From Leuconostoc gelidum subsp. gelidum KCTC 3527 (GTDB lineage Bacteria; Bacillota; Bacilli; Lactobacillales; Lactobacillaceae), in NCBI RefSeq assembly GCF_000166715.1, contig NZ_AEMI01000039.1, forward strand, positions 1 to 51,554: a stretch of 51,554 nt of DNA, read 5' to 3'. Below the pieces are notes generated by a model. It saw nothing but the letters and a program-made list of their open reading frames with translations. It made no database searches and was not told where the DNA came from. Positions 1 through 10,061 of this stretch are shown here, one piece after another. Position numbers and translations under genes: made by a program. Positions within the stretch are counted from its first letter, which is position 1. Every line of letters starts with the position of its first letter.

Positions 1-9
1 TCCCTTTAC

Positions 10-38
10 TTGCTTTTTGTGATTCTTTTAGATACAAT
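10..38 (+). promoter_or_regulatory. Promoter of serS T-box transcript
   Basis: TTGCTT at 10-15 and TACAAT at 33-38 are separated by 17 bases, a good sigma-A-type match. It lies directly before the folded T-box leader, so it should drive the leader and serS. Read by eye. Confidence 0.6.
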
Positions 39-44
39 AAACCT

Positions 45-262
45 ATTAACTTACCATAAGTAGGCTATCTAAGAAAGTTGTTGGATAATGAGAAACAACG
101 AGCTGAAATTCCAGTAAGTCACAGTAGTGGGTAATGCCACTCGGTTGTTCGCCGTTATCAGATAATGAGTGTTATGCATTAATTTGCATAGAAACTGGGT
201 GGTACCACGGAAGCGCGTTTTTCGTCCCTTGTCCTTTTTGGATGGGATGAAAAACGCGCTTT
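45..262 (+). promoter_or_regulatory. T-box leader controlling serS
   Basis: This leader senses uncharged tRNA and decides between transcription termination and read-through. The T-box core GGGTGGTACCACGG lies at 197-210 and holds the bulge that pairs with a free tRNA 3' end. A Stem I base can form between GATAATG near 85 and CGTTATC near 154. Right after the T-box, AAGCGCGTTTTTCG pairs with its complement ending in GCGCTTTT at about 211-262, a rho-independent terminator competing with the antiterminator. The serS gene just downstream implies tRNA-Ser as the ligand. I could not place the specifier codon with confidence. Confidence 0.93.
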
Positions 263-304
263 TGAGTTTAACTATATAGACACACGTCAGTAGAGGAGAA
301 GACT

Positions 305-1615
305 ATGTTAGATATGAAGTATTTGCGAAAAAACGTGACAGAGGTAACACAAAAATTACAAGATCGTGGTGTTTCACCAGATAATTTGATAGAATTATTG
401 AATTTGGATCAAGAACGACGTGACACAATTCAAAAAGTTGAAAATCTTAAAGCAGACAGAAACATTGAATCTGATAAGATTGCATATGCTAAGCGTAATC
501 AAGAAGATGCCAGTCAATCTATTTTGGCGATGCAAAGAGTTAGTCAAGAAATCAAAAAATTAGATGCACGGCAATTAGAATTAAATGACCAAGTTCAAAA
601 TTTAGCAGCGCACTTACCTAACTTGGCTGCATCAGAAGTGCCTGTTGGCGTGGATGAATCAGCTAATATTGAACAGCGTGTTTGGGAGCCAACTGACTAT
701 CAAAAAAGGCCACATGCACTACTAGAAACGCCAGAATGGCTAAAAGCACATTATGAAGTTGGTGAGGCGTTAGGTATTTTGGATTTTGAACGTGGTGCAA
801 AGGTATCTGGCGCACGTTTTTTGTATTATGTTGGTGATGGGGCAAGACTAGAACGAGCAGTTTATAATTTCATGTTGGATGAACATCGTAAAGAGGGTTA
901 CACCGAAATGATCACCCCAATTGTAGTTAATGATGCTGCTATGTTTGGTACGGGACAATATCCAAAATTCCAAGATGATGCGTATCGCGTGTCTGGTTTG
1001 GCACAAACATATATTCCAACGGCCGAAGTACCATTAACAAACTATTATTCGGGTGAAACATTACCTGCTGATGATTTACCTATTAAGTTTACGGCATTGT
1101 CACCTTCATTTCGTAAAGAAGCTGGTGCTGCCGGTAAAGATACACGTGGACTGATTCGTTTACACCAATTTAATAAAGTTGAAATGGTTAAGTTTACTAA
1201 ACCAGATCAATCTTATGCTGAATTGGAAAGTATGACGGCCAACGCTGAAAGTATTTTGCAAAAATTAGGGCTACCTTATCATGTTATTATGCTGTCAACA
1301 GGCGATATGGGATTTTCCGCTGCTAAAACGTACGATATAGAAGTTTGGATGCCACAGCAAAGTTTATATCGTGAAATTTCTTCTGTATCAAATACAGAGG
1401 CTTTTCAAGCGCGCAGGATGCATATTACTTATCGTGATGAAGATAATAAGTTACAGCTTGTACACACATTAAATGGCTCTGGTTTAGCCGTTGGTCGCAC
1501 TGTTGCAGCAATTTTAGAAAATTATCAAAATGAAGATGGTTCGATAACAATTCCTGAAATTTTACGTTCATACATGGGTGGTCAAGAAAAATTAGTTGCT
1601 ACGCCCCATTATTAA
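305..1615 (+). CDS. serS: Seryl-tRNA synthetase
   Basis: It charges tRNA-Ser with serine in the cytoplasm (class II aminoacyl-tRNA synthetase). The 436 residues match the usual length. The first ~110 residues form the helical tRNA-binding arm rich in E, K and Q, followed by the class II core with motif 2 ([17 protein letters not shown]) and motif 3 near the C-terminus ([17 protein letters not shown]). The ATG follows GAGGAG with normal spacing. Expression should depend on the T-box upstream, and a hairpin terminator follows the stop. Confidence 0.98.
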   Translation: MLDMKYLRKNVTEVTQKLQDRGVSPDNLIELLNLDQERRDTIQKVENLKADRNIESDKIAYAKRNQEDASQSILAMQRVSQEIKKLDARQLELNDQVQNLAAHLPNLAASEVPVGVDESANIEQRVWEPTDYQKRPHALLETPEWLKAHYEVGEALGILDFERGAKVSGARFLYYVGDGARLERAVYNFMLDEHRKEGYTEMITPIVVNDAAMFGTGQYPKFQDDAYRVSGLAQTYIPTAEVPLTNYYSGETLPADDLPIKFTALSPSFRKEAGAAGKDTRGLIRLHQFNKVEMVKFTKPDQSYAELESMTANAESILQKLGLPYHVIMLSTGDMGFSAAKTYDIEVWMPQQSLYREISSVSNTEAFQARRMHITYRDEDNKLQLVHTLNGSGLAVGRTVAAILENYQNEDGSITIPEILRSYMGGQEKLVATPHY

Positions 1616-1620
1616 TAATG

Positions 1621-1647
1621 AAAAACCTGTATTTGTCAGGTTTTTTT
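1621..1647 (+). terminator. Terminator after serS
   Basis: AAAAACCTG pairs with CAGGTTTTT around a seven-base loop, followed by a T run. It closes the serS transcription unit before secA. Confidence 0.85.
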
Positions 1648-1742
1648 GATATAATTGAAAGTAGACTATTGTGCGGAAAAACACACAAATTTAGATTTCA
1701 GAGGAGAAACACACGATAAATTAATGTTGTGTGCTAAAAACA

Positions 1743-4157
1743 ATGGCAAACCCAATACGTAAATTAGTTGATAATTCAAAAAAACAATTAAAAAAATTAA
1801 ATCATATTGCTGACCAAGTAGAAAGTTATGCTGACCAAATGGCAGCGATGTCGGATGACGAGTTACAAGCAAAGACGCCACAATTTAAGCAAATTATTGC
1901 AGATGCACTGGTTGATGTTAAAGGTCAAGACAAACAAAATAAGATATTGACTAAAACTTTAGATGAACTATTACCTGAAGCCTTCGCTGTGGCTCGCGAA
2001 GGTGCAAAAAGGGTTCTGGGTTTGTACCCGTTTCATGTACAAATAATGGGATCAGCTGCGTTACATGATGGTAACTTAGCTGAAATGCGTACGGGTGAGG
2101 GAAAAACCTTAACAGCTACAATGACTGTTTATTTAAACGCGTTGTCAGGTCGTGGTGTTCATGTTGTCACTGTGAACGATTATTTATCGGCACGTGATGC
2201 TGAACAAATGGGTCAATTGTATAATTGGCTTGGTTTATCGGTGGGAGTTAACGTAGGGGATTCACCCGCAGATGAGAAACGTGCGGCTTATGATGCTGAT
2301 ATTACATATTCTACTAACTTTAATATTGGTTTTGATTATTTACGCGATAATATGGTACGTCGAGCAGATGAACGTGTTATGCAAAGAGGCTTGAACTTTG
2401 CTTTGATTGACGAAGCCGACTCAATTTTAATTGATACAGCCCGCACACCTTTGATTATTTCAGGTCCTGGTTCAGGCGTTTCTCAGCTTTATGCGCGTGC
2501 TGATCGTTTTGTAAAGACACTTCAATCTGAAGAAGATTATAAAATCGATGAAGAAGCTAAAACAACGATGTTAACCAATGAAGGTATTCATAAAGGTGAA
2601 ATTTTCTTTAATTTGGATAATTTATACGATGCAGGTGATACTGCTTTAACACACCATATTGATCAGGCATTACGAGCTAATTTAAATTATATTAACGATA
2701 AGGATTATGTCGTTCAAAATGGTGAAGTCAAATTAATTGACCAATCAACGGGCCGAATTTCAGAAGGCACACGTCTATCAGATGGTCTGCACCAAGCAAT
2801 TGAGGCCAAAGAAGGCGTTGATATTCAAGAAGAAAATAAGTCCATGGCGCAAATTACTTATCAAAATTTGTTCCGCATGTATAAAAAATTGTCAGGTATG
2901 ACGGGAACTGCTAAAACAGAAGAAGAAGAGTTACGTGAAATTTATAATATGGAAGTAGTCACTATTCCGACAAACCGTCCGATTAAACGTGTTGACTATG
3001 CTGACTTGTTATACCCATCAATTCGTGCGAAATATAATGCTGTTGTTAAAATGATACAGGAACTACACGCTAAAGGGCAACCAATTTTAATTGGTACCGG
3101 ATCTGTGGAGTCATCGGAATTGTTATCTAAAATTTTGATGGCACAAAATGTGCCACACAATGTCTTAAATGCTAAAAACAATGCTAAAGAAGCTGAAATT
3201 ATTGCAAATGCTGGACAACGAGGAGCTGTTACTGTTGCAACAAATATGGCGGGGCGTGGAACAGATATTAAACTTGGCCCAGGCGTTGCTGATTTAGGTG
3301 GGTTGGTAGTTATTGCGACCGAGAGACATGAATCTCGTCGAATTGATAATCAGCTACGTGGTCGTGCAGGACGTCAAGGTGATGCAGGATTTTCACAGTT
3401 CTTTTTATCCCTCGAAGATGATTTAATGATTCGTTTTGGAGCTGATCGTATTCGTGCGCTTTGGGAACGAATGAATCTTGATGAAGAAGAAACAGTTATC
3501 AAAAATCGCTTGATTACGCGCTCAGTAGAGTCAGCCCAAAAGCGTGTTGAAGGTAACAACTATGATACACGTAAAAATGTTTTGCAATATGATGATGTTG
3601 TACGTGAACAACGCGAGCTAATTTATCACCAACGTGATGTCGTTATTGATGAAAAAAAGTCTCTTGAATGGGTTTTAATGCCTATGGTTGAACGGACAAT
3701 TAATCGTGTTGTCGACGCGCAGACAAAAAGCAAAAAAGCGATAGATTGGCATTTGGATCAAATTATTACTTTTGCAAATAATGCATTAATCCGTGAAGGT
3801 GATGTAACAGTTGAACAGTTGCAAGACCTGTCTCGTGACGAGATTAAGTTAAAATTATTGAACTTAACTAAGATAAATTACAAAGCTAAGCAAGGTCAGT
3901 TATATGACCCAGATCAAATGTTAGAGTTTGAAAAGGTTGTTGTTTTACGTGCAGTTGATCAACATTGGACGGATCATATTGATTCATTAGATCGATTGAG
4001 ACAAGGTGTAGGGTTACGTGGCTATGGTCAATTGAACCCTCTTATAGAGTATCAAAATGAAGCATTTACAAACTTTAACAAAATGATTGTTGATGTTGAA
4101 TATGACGCGACTCGTACGTTTATGAAGGCTGAAATCCGTCAAAATTTGAACGCGTAA
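1743..4157 (+). CDS. secA: Protein translocase ATPase SecA
   Basis: SecA is the motor ATPase that pushes unfolded preproteins through SecYEG. The Walker A region reads MRTGEGKT and the DEAD-like box LIDEADSIL; the helicase-like second domain carries GRGTDIKL and [11 protein letters not shown]. The protein is about 804 residues and ends at RQNLNA without the Cys-rich zinc tail used for SecB or membrane contact in many bacteria. I chose ATG 1743 ([11 protein letters not shown]) because family members start this way; an in-frame GTG lies at 1731. The only good ribosome binding site (GAGGAG, 1701-1706) is unusually far away, see findings. secY lies later in the window. Confidence 0.96.
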   Translation: MANPIRKLVDNSKKQLKKLNHIADQVESYADQMAAMSDDELQAKTPQFKQIIADALVDVKGQDKQNKILTKTLDELLPEAFAVAREGAKRVLGLYPFHVQIMGSAALHDGNLAEMRTGEGKTLTATMTVYLNALSGRGVHVVTVNDYLSARDAEQMGQLYNWLGLSVGVNVGDSPADEKRAAYDADITYSTNFNIGFDYLRDNMVRRADERVMQRGLNFALIDEADSILIDTARTPLIISGPGSGVSQLYARADRFVKTLQSEEDYKIDEEAKTTMLTNEGIHKGEIFFNLDNLYDAGDTALTHHIDQALRANLNYINDKDYVVQNGEVKLIDQSTGRISEGTRLSDGLHQAIEAKEGVDIQEENKSMAQITYQNLFRMYKKLSGMTGTAKTEEEELREIYNMEVVTIPTNRPIKRVDYADLLYPSIRAKYNAVVKMIQELHAKGQPILIGTGSVESSELLSKILMAQNVPHNVLNAKNNAKEAEIIANAGQRGAVTVATNMAGRGTDIKLGPGVADLGGLVVIATERHESRRIDNQLRGRAGRQGDAGFSQFFLSLEDDLMIRFGADRIRALWERMNLDEEETVIKNRLITRSVESAQKRVEGNNYDTRKNVLQYDDVVREQRELIYHQRDVVIDEKKSLEWVLMPMVERTINRVVDAQTKSKKAIDWHLDQIITFANNALIREGDVTVEQLQDLSRDEIKLKLLNLTKINYKAKQGQLYDPDQMLEFEKVVVLRAVDQHWTDHIDSLDRLRQGVGLRGYGQLNPLIEYQNEAFTNFNKMIVDVEYDATRTFMKAEIRQNLNA

Positions 4158-4268
4158 GCAATATTTGATGGCAGTAATTAGCAGGATATCTGAACTGCTG
4201 TTAGTAAATTGAACATTAAATATATCAATTGGTGTAAACGTTTATGTTTTTGAAGGGATACAGTAATC

Positions 4269-5387
4269 ATGGAAATTATCGACGCTAAACATGCTGAGGC
4301 AAATATTCAAGAAAATATCGCACGCTTTCGCGCAACATTAGATTTAGAGGCATTAACAGAAGAAATTGCTGATTTTGAAAATCGTATGACAGAATCTGGA
4401 TTTTGGGATGATAATGTTAAAGCACAAAAAATAATCGAAGAAAATAACGTTTTAAAAAATCGACGTGATTCTTTTTTGAATCTAACCAATCAAGCTGAAG
4501 AAATTGATTTGTTAATTGAAATGCTTTCTGAAGATGTTACTGATTCTGAAATGATGACAGAACTTGAAGAAAGTATTGCCAAAGCACAGAAAGACATTGA
4601 AACATACAATTTAGAACAACTATTAACGGAGCCGTATGACGCTAATAATGCTATTTTGGAAGTGCATCCTGGGTCAGGTGGTACCGAATCAACTGATTGG
4701 GGAGCCAACTTGTATCGTATGTATACTCGTTGGGCACAACAACATGGTTTCCAAGTTGATGTGTTAGACTACCATGCTGGTGATGAAGCAGGTATTGATA
4801 GCGCGACTATTAAAATCACGGGACATAATGCCTTTGGCTTTTTACGTAGTGAAAAAGGTGTCCACCGTTTTGTACGTATTTCACCGTTTGATTCGGCTGG
4901 GCGCCGTCACACAAGCTTTGTAAGTGTAGATGTTATGCCAGAATTGGATGACACGATTGATGTAGAAATACGTGATGACGATGTTAAGATGGATGTTTTC
5001 CGTTCTGGTGGTGCTGGTGGGCAAAACGTTAACAAGGTGTCAACTGGTGTGCGTTTAACACATGAACCAACAGGCATTGTAGTGTCCTCGACAGTGGAAC
5101 GTACGCAGTATGGTAACCGTGATTACGCTATGCGTCTGTTAAAAGGAAAGTTATATCAGCTTGAGTTGGAAAAACAAGAAGCAGAACGAGCTGCTTTGAC
5201 AGGTGATAAATTAGAGAATGGTTGGGGATCTCAAATACGGTCATATGTCTTGCATCCCTACCAAATGGTCAAAGATCATCGAACTGACTACGAAACTAAC
5301 CAACCGCAACAAGTGTTGGATGGTGATTTAGATCCCTTTATAAATGCCTATTTACAGTGGCAATTAAGTTTGAAAAACCCAAATTAA
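4269..5387 (+). CDS. prfB: Peptide chain release factor 2
   Basis: RF2 ends translation at UGA and UAA. It carries the GGQ motif that triggers peptidyl-tRNA hydrolysis ([14 protein letters not shown]) and the stop-codon-reading SPF motif ([12 protein letters not shown]). The 372-residue frame is continuous from ATG 4269. In most bacteria prfB needs a +1 shift at CUUUGA near codon 25; here the same place ([10 protein letters not shown], codons 24-25 at 4338-4343) reads TTA GAT, so no shift is needed and autoregulation by UGA is lost. It follows secA, a common Firmicute neighbour, with a 111-base gap. A terminator follows. Confidence 0.97.
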   Translation: MEIIDAKHAEANIQENIARFRATLDLEALTEEIADFENRMTESGFWDDNVKAQKIIEENNVLKNRRDSFLNLTNQAEEIDLLIEMLSEDVTDSEMMTELEESIAKAQKDIETYNLEQLLTEPYDANNAILEVHPGSGGTESTDWGANLYRMYTRWAQQHGFQVDVLDYHAGDEAGIDSATIKITGHNAFGFLRSEKGVHRFVRISPFDSAGRRHTSFVSVDVMPELDDTIDVEIRDDDVKMDVFRSGGAGGQNVNKVSTGVRLTHEPTGIVVSSTVERTQYGNRDYAMRLLKGKLYQLELEKQEAERAALTGDKLENGWGSQIRSYVLHPYQMVKDHRTDYETNQPQQVLDGDLDPFINAYLQWQLSLKNPN

Positions 5388-5397
5388 CGTGAGTAAA

Positions 5398-5425
5398 GGT
5401 CGAAACAGTTAGTTTCGGCTTTTTG
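5398..5425 (+). terminator. Terminator after prfB
   Basis: GTCGAAAC pairs with GTTTCGGC (one G-T pair) around a short loop and is followed by five to six T. Confidence 0.8.
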
Positions 5426-5466
5426 AATTTTCAAACAAATTAGTTCCTAATGCGCCTGTAATGCGC

Positions 5467-5472
5467 TATAAT
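5467..5472 (+). promoter_or_regulatory. -10 element upstream of clpC
   Basis: A perfect TATAAT lies 47 bases before the clpC start. The -35 match is poor (TTCCTA near 5444). I saw no clear pair of CtsR heptads, although the class would lead one to look for them here. Confidence 0.45.
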
Positions 5473-5519
5473 ATAAGTCAACATTAGACATTAACTGCCT
5501 AAAAAACGGAGGGCAAAAT

Positions 5520-7994
5520 ATGGATACCAATTATACACCGAGTGCACAAAATGTATTAGTGTTAGCACAAGAACAATCTAAATATTTCAAACATCAAGCA
5601 GTGGGGACAGAACATTTATTGCTTGCGCTAGCTATTGAAAAAGAAGGTATTGCTAGTAAAATACTTGGTCAATTTAATGTAGCGGATGATGATATTCGTG
5701 AGGAAATCGAACACTTTACTGGATATGGCATGACATCACGATATGACAAGAATAGTTATTTGCCATATTCACCAAAAGCGTCTGATATTCTTCGTCAGTC
5801 AGGTGAGGAATCACGTGCATTAGGCCAAACAAAAATTGGGACAGAACATATTTTGTTAGCACTCCTTCAGGATGAAAGTATTTTATCATCACGTATTTTA
5901 TTGGCTTTAGATGCTAATTTACAAGAAATGAGACGTGCCATTTTGCGTAAATTAGGTGTCACTGATGTACGTAAACAGATGAAACAACGGGATAAACAAC
6001 AATCTCAAGGAACGCCAACATTAGACGGATTAGCGCGTGATTTAACACAGATGGCTAAAGAAGAGAAGTTAGATCCAATTATTGGCCGCTCAAAAGAAGT
6101 CCGTCGAGTTGTGCAAATTTTATCACGGCGTACCAAAAATAATCCAGTTCTTATTGGTGAAGCAGGTGTTGGTAAAACAGCTATTGCTGAAGGATTAGCA
6201 CAACAAATTGTTAAAAATGACGTACCAGTCACCTTACAAAATAAGCGGTTAATGGCTTTAGATATGGGTTCGCTAGTCGCAGGAACAAAGTACCGGGGTG
6301 AGTTTGAGGATCGGTTAAAGAAAATCATTGACGAAATTTATCAAGATGGTAATGTTATTTTATTTATTGATGAATTACATACACTTATCGGCGCTGGCGG
6401 TGCAGAGGGTGCTATTGATGCTTCCAATATTTTGAAACCAGCTTTGGCGCGTGGAGAATTACAGACATTAGGGGCGACAACTTTTGATGAATATCAAAAA
6501 TATGTTGAATCTGATGCCGCATTAGAAAGACGTTTTGCACCAGTAACGGTGAATGAACCTACGCAAGCAGATGCAATTGAAATATTGACAGGTATTCGTC
6601 CAAAATTTGAGGCACATCATCAAGTACATATTGATGATGCTGCTATTGAAGCTGCCGTTAAATTGTCCTCTCGATATATTACAGATCGTTTTTTGCCAGA
6701 TAAGGCAATTGATTTGATGGATGAAGCGGGTGCAAAAGTACGCATTGATGCTGTGGATAAACCAACACCAATGAGTCGAAACAAAGCACGTTTATCAGCA
6801 GTAACAACTGCTAAAGACGCGGCGATTGCAGCGTTGGATTTCGAAGAAGCTGCTAAACAGCGTGCAGAAGAAATGAAATTAAAAACAAAAATTGATAAAA
6901 TGGCAGCAAAACTGTTGATTGATGAAAATACTGATCAACCGCACTATAGTTTGCATGTATCAGCGGAAGATATTAGTGAAGTGATTTCACAACAAACAGG
7001 CGTACCATTAACACAGCTTGAAAAAAATGAACAACAACGTTTGGTAAACCTAGAAACTGTTTTGGGTAAACGTGTTATTGGACAAAAAACTGCTATCTCT
7101 GCTGTTGCACGCGCAATTCGTCGTGCGCGATCTGGATTAAAGGATCCCAGTCGTCCGATTGGTGCATTCATGTTCTTAGGGCCAACAGGTGTTGGGAAAA
7201 CGGAGTTAGCTAAGGCGTTAGCTGAAGCTATGTTTGGCAGTGAAGATAATATGATTCGAATTGATATGTCAGAGTATCAAGAAAGATGGTCTTCTTCACG
7301 TTTGGTTGGTTCAGCACCAGGATATGTTGGTTACGATGAAGGTGGTCAATTAACTGAACAAGTGAGAAATCATCCATATTCTGTTATTTTACTTGATGAG
7401 GCAGAAAAAGCACATCAAGATATATTTAATCTGATGTTACAAGTGTTTGATGATGGTTACCTGACAGATGCTAAAGGACGTAAAATTGATTTTAGAAATA
7501 CAATCATTATTATGACGTCTAACCTTGGTGCAACACGTCTACGTGATGAAAAATCAATGGGATTTGGAGCAGTTGATTTAAAAAATAATAATGAGGCTGT
7601 CGCTGAAAAAATTCGTGAGACTTTAAAAGAAACTTTCCGTCCGGAATTTATTAACCGTTTGGACGAGGCTGTTGTATTTGATTCATTAACAAAAAATGAA
7701 TTACATCAAATTGTTAAATTGATGAGTCAATCAGTTCTGCAACGTGTGGCGGAACAGGGCATTTCCGTTAAAATAACGCCTGCAGCAATTGATGTTGTAG
7801 CTAGCGCAGGATTTGATCCTGAGTATGGGGCACGTCCAATAAGACGTGCTTTGCAGACCAAGGTGGAAGACGCATTGAGCGAAGAATTACTTCGTGGCAA
7901 CATTACAACTGAAAGTGCTGTAACAATTGGTGCAAAAAACGGTGTCATTAAAATTAATATTAAACCACTTGAAAAATTACCAGCAAAGGCTTAA
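5520..7994 (+). CDS. clpC: ATP-dependent Clp protease ATPase ClpC
   Basis: ClpC is an AAA+ unfoldase that feeds proteins to ClpP. It has two N-terminal Clp_N repeats (residues ~1-145), a first ATPase with Walker [10 protein letters not shown], a middle region with a UVR-like helix ([15 protein letters not shown]) that usually binds adaptors such as MecA, and a second ATPase with [18 protein letters not shown] sequence in the second domain fits the ClpP-binding loop. The 824 residues are of normal length. AACGGAGGGC lies just before the ATG. Unlike the Bacillus clpC operon, no ctsR, mcsA or mcsB precede it; it is a single-gene unit. Confidence 0.93.
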   Translation: MDTNYTPSAQNVLVLAQEQSKYFKHQAVGTEHLLLALAIEKEGIASKILGQFNVADDDIREEIEHFTGYGMTSRYDKNSYLPYSPKASDILRQSGEESRALGQTKIGTEHILLALLQDESILSSRILLALDANLQEMRRAILRKLGVTDVRKQMKQRDKQQSQGTPTLDGLARDLTQMAKEEKLDPIIGRSKEVRRVVQILSRRTKNNPVLIGEAGVGKTAIAEGLAQQIVKNDVPVTLQNKRLMALDMGSLVAGTKYRGEFEDRLKKIIDEIYQDGNVILFIDELHTLIGAGGAEGAIDASNILKPALARGELQTLGATTFDEYQKYVESDAALERRFAPVTVNEPTQADAIEILTGIRPKFEAHHQVHIDDAAIEAAVKLSSRYITDRFLPDKAIDLMDEAGAKVRIDAVDKPTPMSRNKARLSAVTTAKDAAIAALDFEEAAKQRAEEMKLKTKIDKMAAKLLIDENTDQPHYSLHVSAEDISEVISQQTGVPLTQLEKNEQQRLVNLETVLGKRVIGQKTAISAVARAIRRARSGLKDPSRPIGAFMFLGPTGVGKTELAKALAEAMFGSEDNMIRIDMSEYQERWSSSRLVGSAPGYVGYDEGGQLTEQVRNHPYSVILLDEAEKAHQDIFNLMLQVFDDGYLTDAKGRKIDFRNTIIIMTSNLGATRLRDEKSMGFGAVDLKNNNEAVAEKIRETLKETFRPEFINRLDEAVVFDSLTKNELHQIVKLMSQSVLQRVAEQGISVKITPAAIDVVASAGFDPEYGARPIRRALQTKVEDALSEELLRGNITTESAVTIGAKNGVIKINIKPLEKLPAKA

Positions 7995-8011
7995 GAATAC
8001 ATGAATCAATT

Positions 8012-8683
8012 TTATGATGTCATAGATGTGACTATTTTTTCAATTAAAATAATACTTAGCCAACCAAAATAAAGAAATGGGACAAACGGTAGACGCTGAA
8101 CATGGTGCTTTACAAGATACAGCAACGCAGATATAGAAGCCAAGAGCAACGTTAATGGAAAACTTTGTGCGGTAGTCGTTAATGTTATCAGTAACAGTAC
8201 TGGAATATCACCACTGCCCATAGCTTGACGATAATATACTAAAAATAAACTAATAATCATTACGGTGCAAGTTGTCAATATTTTTGGATCACTCCAAGAG
8301 TGGATGAATAAGTAAACAATATAAGGTATTAAAATATCGGCATGAATGCGTTCAGTATGCCAATCTTCTAGGGCGAGAAATAACAGTAAGTACGCTGTTA
8401 TCCAAGCTAACGTGTCTGAAAATAAATAACTACCAACAAGCATACCTACTAATTCAAAGTATGCATAATGCATACCGTAAGTGCGGTGGCAGTACCGGCA
8501 ACGTGCGTGTGTTAGTAAAGCTGATAATATTGGTATTAAGTCGTACCAGTGCAAGATATGACCACAATGCATGCAATATGAGCGCTTGATAAAAATATGA
8601 ATATGATTATTCACCCGATCAGCCAGGCACATGATAGTTGACACGAGAACCGCATTTAAAATAATAATGAGTAATTTTTCCAT
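8012..8683 (-). CDS. comC: Prepilin peptidase (A24 family, ComC/PilD type)
   Basis: This membrane aspartyl protease cleaves the leader of type IV-like prepilins such as ComGC of the DNA uptake machine. Two CxxC pairs (C37/C40 and C62/C65) form the zinc-binding N-terminal loop. The two catalytic aspartates fit D107 in LALEDWHTERIH and D159 in the GxGD motif (AMGSGDIP). Several hydrophobic segments follow. The 223-residue length is normal and the frame is intact. It lies alone, antisense to clpC and divergent from rpsL; no pseudopilin genes are visible in this window. The symbol is by analogy with Gram-positive competence genes. Confidence 0.87.
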   Translation of the reverse strand: MEKLLIIILNAVLVSTIMCLADRVNNHIHIFIKRSYCMHCGHILHWYDLIPILSALLTHARCRYCHRTYGMHYAYFELVGMLVGSYLFSDTLAWITAYLLLFLALEDWHTERIHADILIPYIVYLFIHSWSDPKILTTCTVMIISLFLVYYRQAMGSGDIPVLLLITLTTTAQSFPLTLLLASISALLYLVKHHVQRLPFVPFLYFGWLSIILIEKIVTSMTS

Positions 8684-8765
8684 GCTAAATAATACGTGGC
8701 ACGCTCAAGTAATGCACAAAAAATATCAATTTAGATACAAAATAAATAAAGTGGGTTGTTATCTA

Positions 8766-8793
8766 TTGACAATCATACTCAATCTGGTATTAT
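8766..8793 (+). promoter_or_regulatory. Promoter of the rpsL operon
   Basis: A perfect TTGACA at 8766-8771 and TATTAT at 8788-8793 are separated by 16 bases. It leaves a leader of about 155 bases before rpsL. Confidence 0.75.
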
Positions 8794-8821
8794 ATTGAAC
8801 GTGCTTTTAAGTAATCTGTTC

Positions 8822-8872
8822 TGTGATATCATCACAACGTGCTGAATAGCGCTGTAAAGGCAATTGTCAGCA
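8822..8872 (+). promoter_or_regulatory. Stem-loops in the rpsL leader
   Basis: TGTGAT and ATCACA (8822-8836) form a small perfect stem. TGCTGA at 8840 can pair with TCAGCA at 8867. This could be a regulatory leader or simply untranslated RNA; no known leader family was recognised. Confidence 0.35.
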
Positions 8873-8957
8873 GATTTCTAGTGAGCATTTTTGTTTAAGT
8901 ACAATTATGATACACCTGGAACTGTGTTATTAATAAAAATCTTAAGGAGATCGTAGA

Positions 8958-9371
8958 ATGCCTACAATTAATCAATTAGTTCGCAAGCCTCGTAAGTCAC
9001 AAGTGACTAAGTCAAAGTCACCGGCTTTGAACTTTGGCTACAATTCAATGAAAAAGAAAGCAACAAACAATGTTGCACCACAAAAGCGTGGTGTTGCTAC
9101 GCGTGTTGGTACAATGACACCTAAGAAGCCTAACTCTGCTTTGCGTAAGTATGCTCGTGTGCGTCTTTCAAACTTGTATGAAGTTACTGCCTATATTCCA
9201 GGTATTGGACATAATTTACAAGAACACTCGGTTGTTTTGATCCGTGGTGGACGTGTTAAGGATTTGCCTGGTGTACGTTACCACGTTATTCGTGGTGCAT
9301 TGGATACTGCGGGCGTTGATGGTCGTATGACTTCACGTTCAAAATATGGCACAAAGGCGCCAAAGAAGTAA
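8958..9371 (+). CDS. rpsL: 30S ribosomal protein S12
   Basis: S12 sits at the decoding centre of the 30S subunit. The conserved blocks [19 protein letters not shown] and [13 protein letters not shown] are present, with lysines at the sites where streptomycin resistance changes arise (PKKPNS and RVKDLP), so the sequence looks wild type. The 137 residues include the short insert typical of lactic acid bacteria. TAAGGAGA precedes the ATG. It is first in rpsL-rpsG, with fusA after a structured gap. Confidence 0.98.
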   Translation: MPTINQLVRKPRKSQVTKSKSPALNFGYNSMKKKATNNVAPQKRGVATRVGTMTPKKPNSALRKYARVRLSNLYEVTAYIPGIGHNLQEHSVVLIRGGRVKDLPGVRYHVIRGALDTAGVDGRMTSRSKYGTKAPKK

Positions 9372-9386
9372 GAAGGAGACTGACTA

Positions 9387-9857
9387 ATGCCACGCAAAGG
9401 TTATACTAAGCGTCAGGAAGTTTTGCCTGACCCAATTTACAATTCAAAACTCGTTTCACGTTTGATCAACAAGTTGATGCTTGATGGTAAACGTGGTACA
9501 GCTTCAACTATTCTGTACGATGCTTTTGATCGTATCAAGGAATCTACTGGTAATGAACCATTGGAAGTTTTCGAACAAGCCATGGAAAATATTATGCCAG
9601 TATTAGAAGTTAAGGCTCGCCGTGTTGGTGGTTCTAACTATCAGGTGCCTATTGAAGTTCGTCCAGACCGTCGTTCAACATTAGGACTACGTTGGTTAGT
9701 AAATTATTCACGTTTACGTAATGAACATACTATGGATGAACGTTTGGCTAAAGAAATTATGGATGCAGCTAATGATACTGGTGCATCTGTTAAAAAGCGT
9801 GAAGATACGCATAAGATGGCTGAAGCTAACCGCGCATTTGCTCACTATCGTTGGTAA
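9387..9857 (+). CDS. rpsG: 30S ribosomal protein S7
   Basis: S7 starts assembly of the 30S head and contacts tRNA at the E site. The 156 residues start [16 protein letters not shown] and end NRAFAHYRW, the normal full length. It lies 15 bases after rpsL with AGAAGGAGACTG as ribosome binding site, so the two are cotranscribed. In other bacteria S7 represses the str operon; whether the hairpins downstream serve this is unknown. Confidence 0.98.
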   Translation: MPRKGYTKRQEVLPDPIYNSKLVSRLINKLMLDGKRGTASTILYDAFDRIKESTGNEPLEVFEQAMENIMPVLEVKARRVGGSNYQVPIEVRPDRRSTLGLRWLVNYSRLRNEHTMDERLAKEIMDAANDTGASVKKREDTHKMAEANRAFAHYRW

Positions 9858-9862
9858 AACGT

Positions 9863-9992
9863 ACGACGCAATTTAGTGTTGCGTTGTGTATCATTAACAA
9901 TATTTATGATTGTTAAGAATTTAATTATTCCCAAACACAATAAATAGCGTAAAATGAGAGTAGACGGTAATATGCTACCAGTGTTTACCGTC
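9863..9992 (+). promoter_or_regulatory. Three stem-loops between rpsG and fusA
   Basis: Hairpin 1: 9863-9871 with 9879-9887, nine pairs including one G-T. Hairpin 2: TTAACAAT 9894-9901 with ATTGTTAA 9909-9916. Hairpin 3: GACGGTAA 9963-9970 with TTACCGTC 9985-9992. They fill the 204-base gap together with the terminator-like hairpin that follows. Confidence 0.55.
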
Positions 9993-9995
9993 CAA

Positions 9996-10023
9996 AAGCG
10001 AACACAATTCTGTGTCGCTTTTT
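9996..10023 (+). terminator. Terminator-like hairpin in the fusA leader
   Basis: AAGCG plus ACACA (one bulged A) pair with TGTGT plus CGCTT around ATTC, followed by TTTTTG. It ends 39 bases before fusA and could terminate the rpsL-rpsG transcript or attenuate fusA. Confidence 0.6.
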
Positions 10024-10061
10024 GTTGCATACAGAACAAAAAAACCAGGAGATAACTCACA

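Noticed and set aside
663-845. Minus-strand open frame within serS
   Set aside because: Lies wholly inside a well-supported gene, has no ribosome binding site, and its composition is that of the reverse strand of serS.
5426-5519. CtsR operator before clpC
   Set aside because: No tandem heptads of the CtsR type were visible; AAGTCAACATTAGAC is too weak a match.
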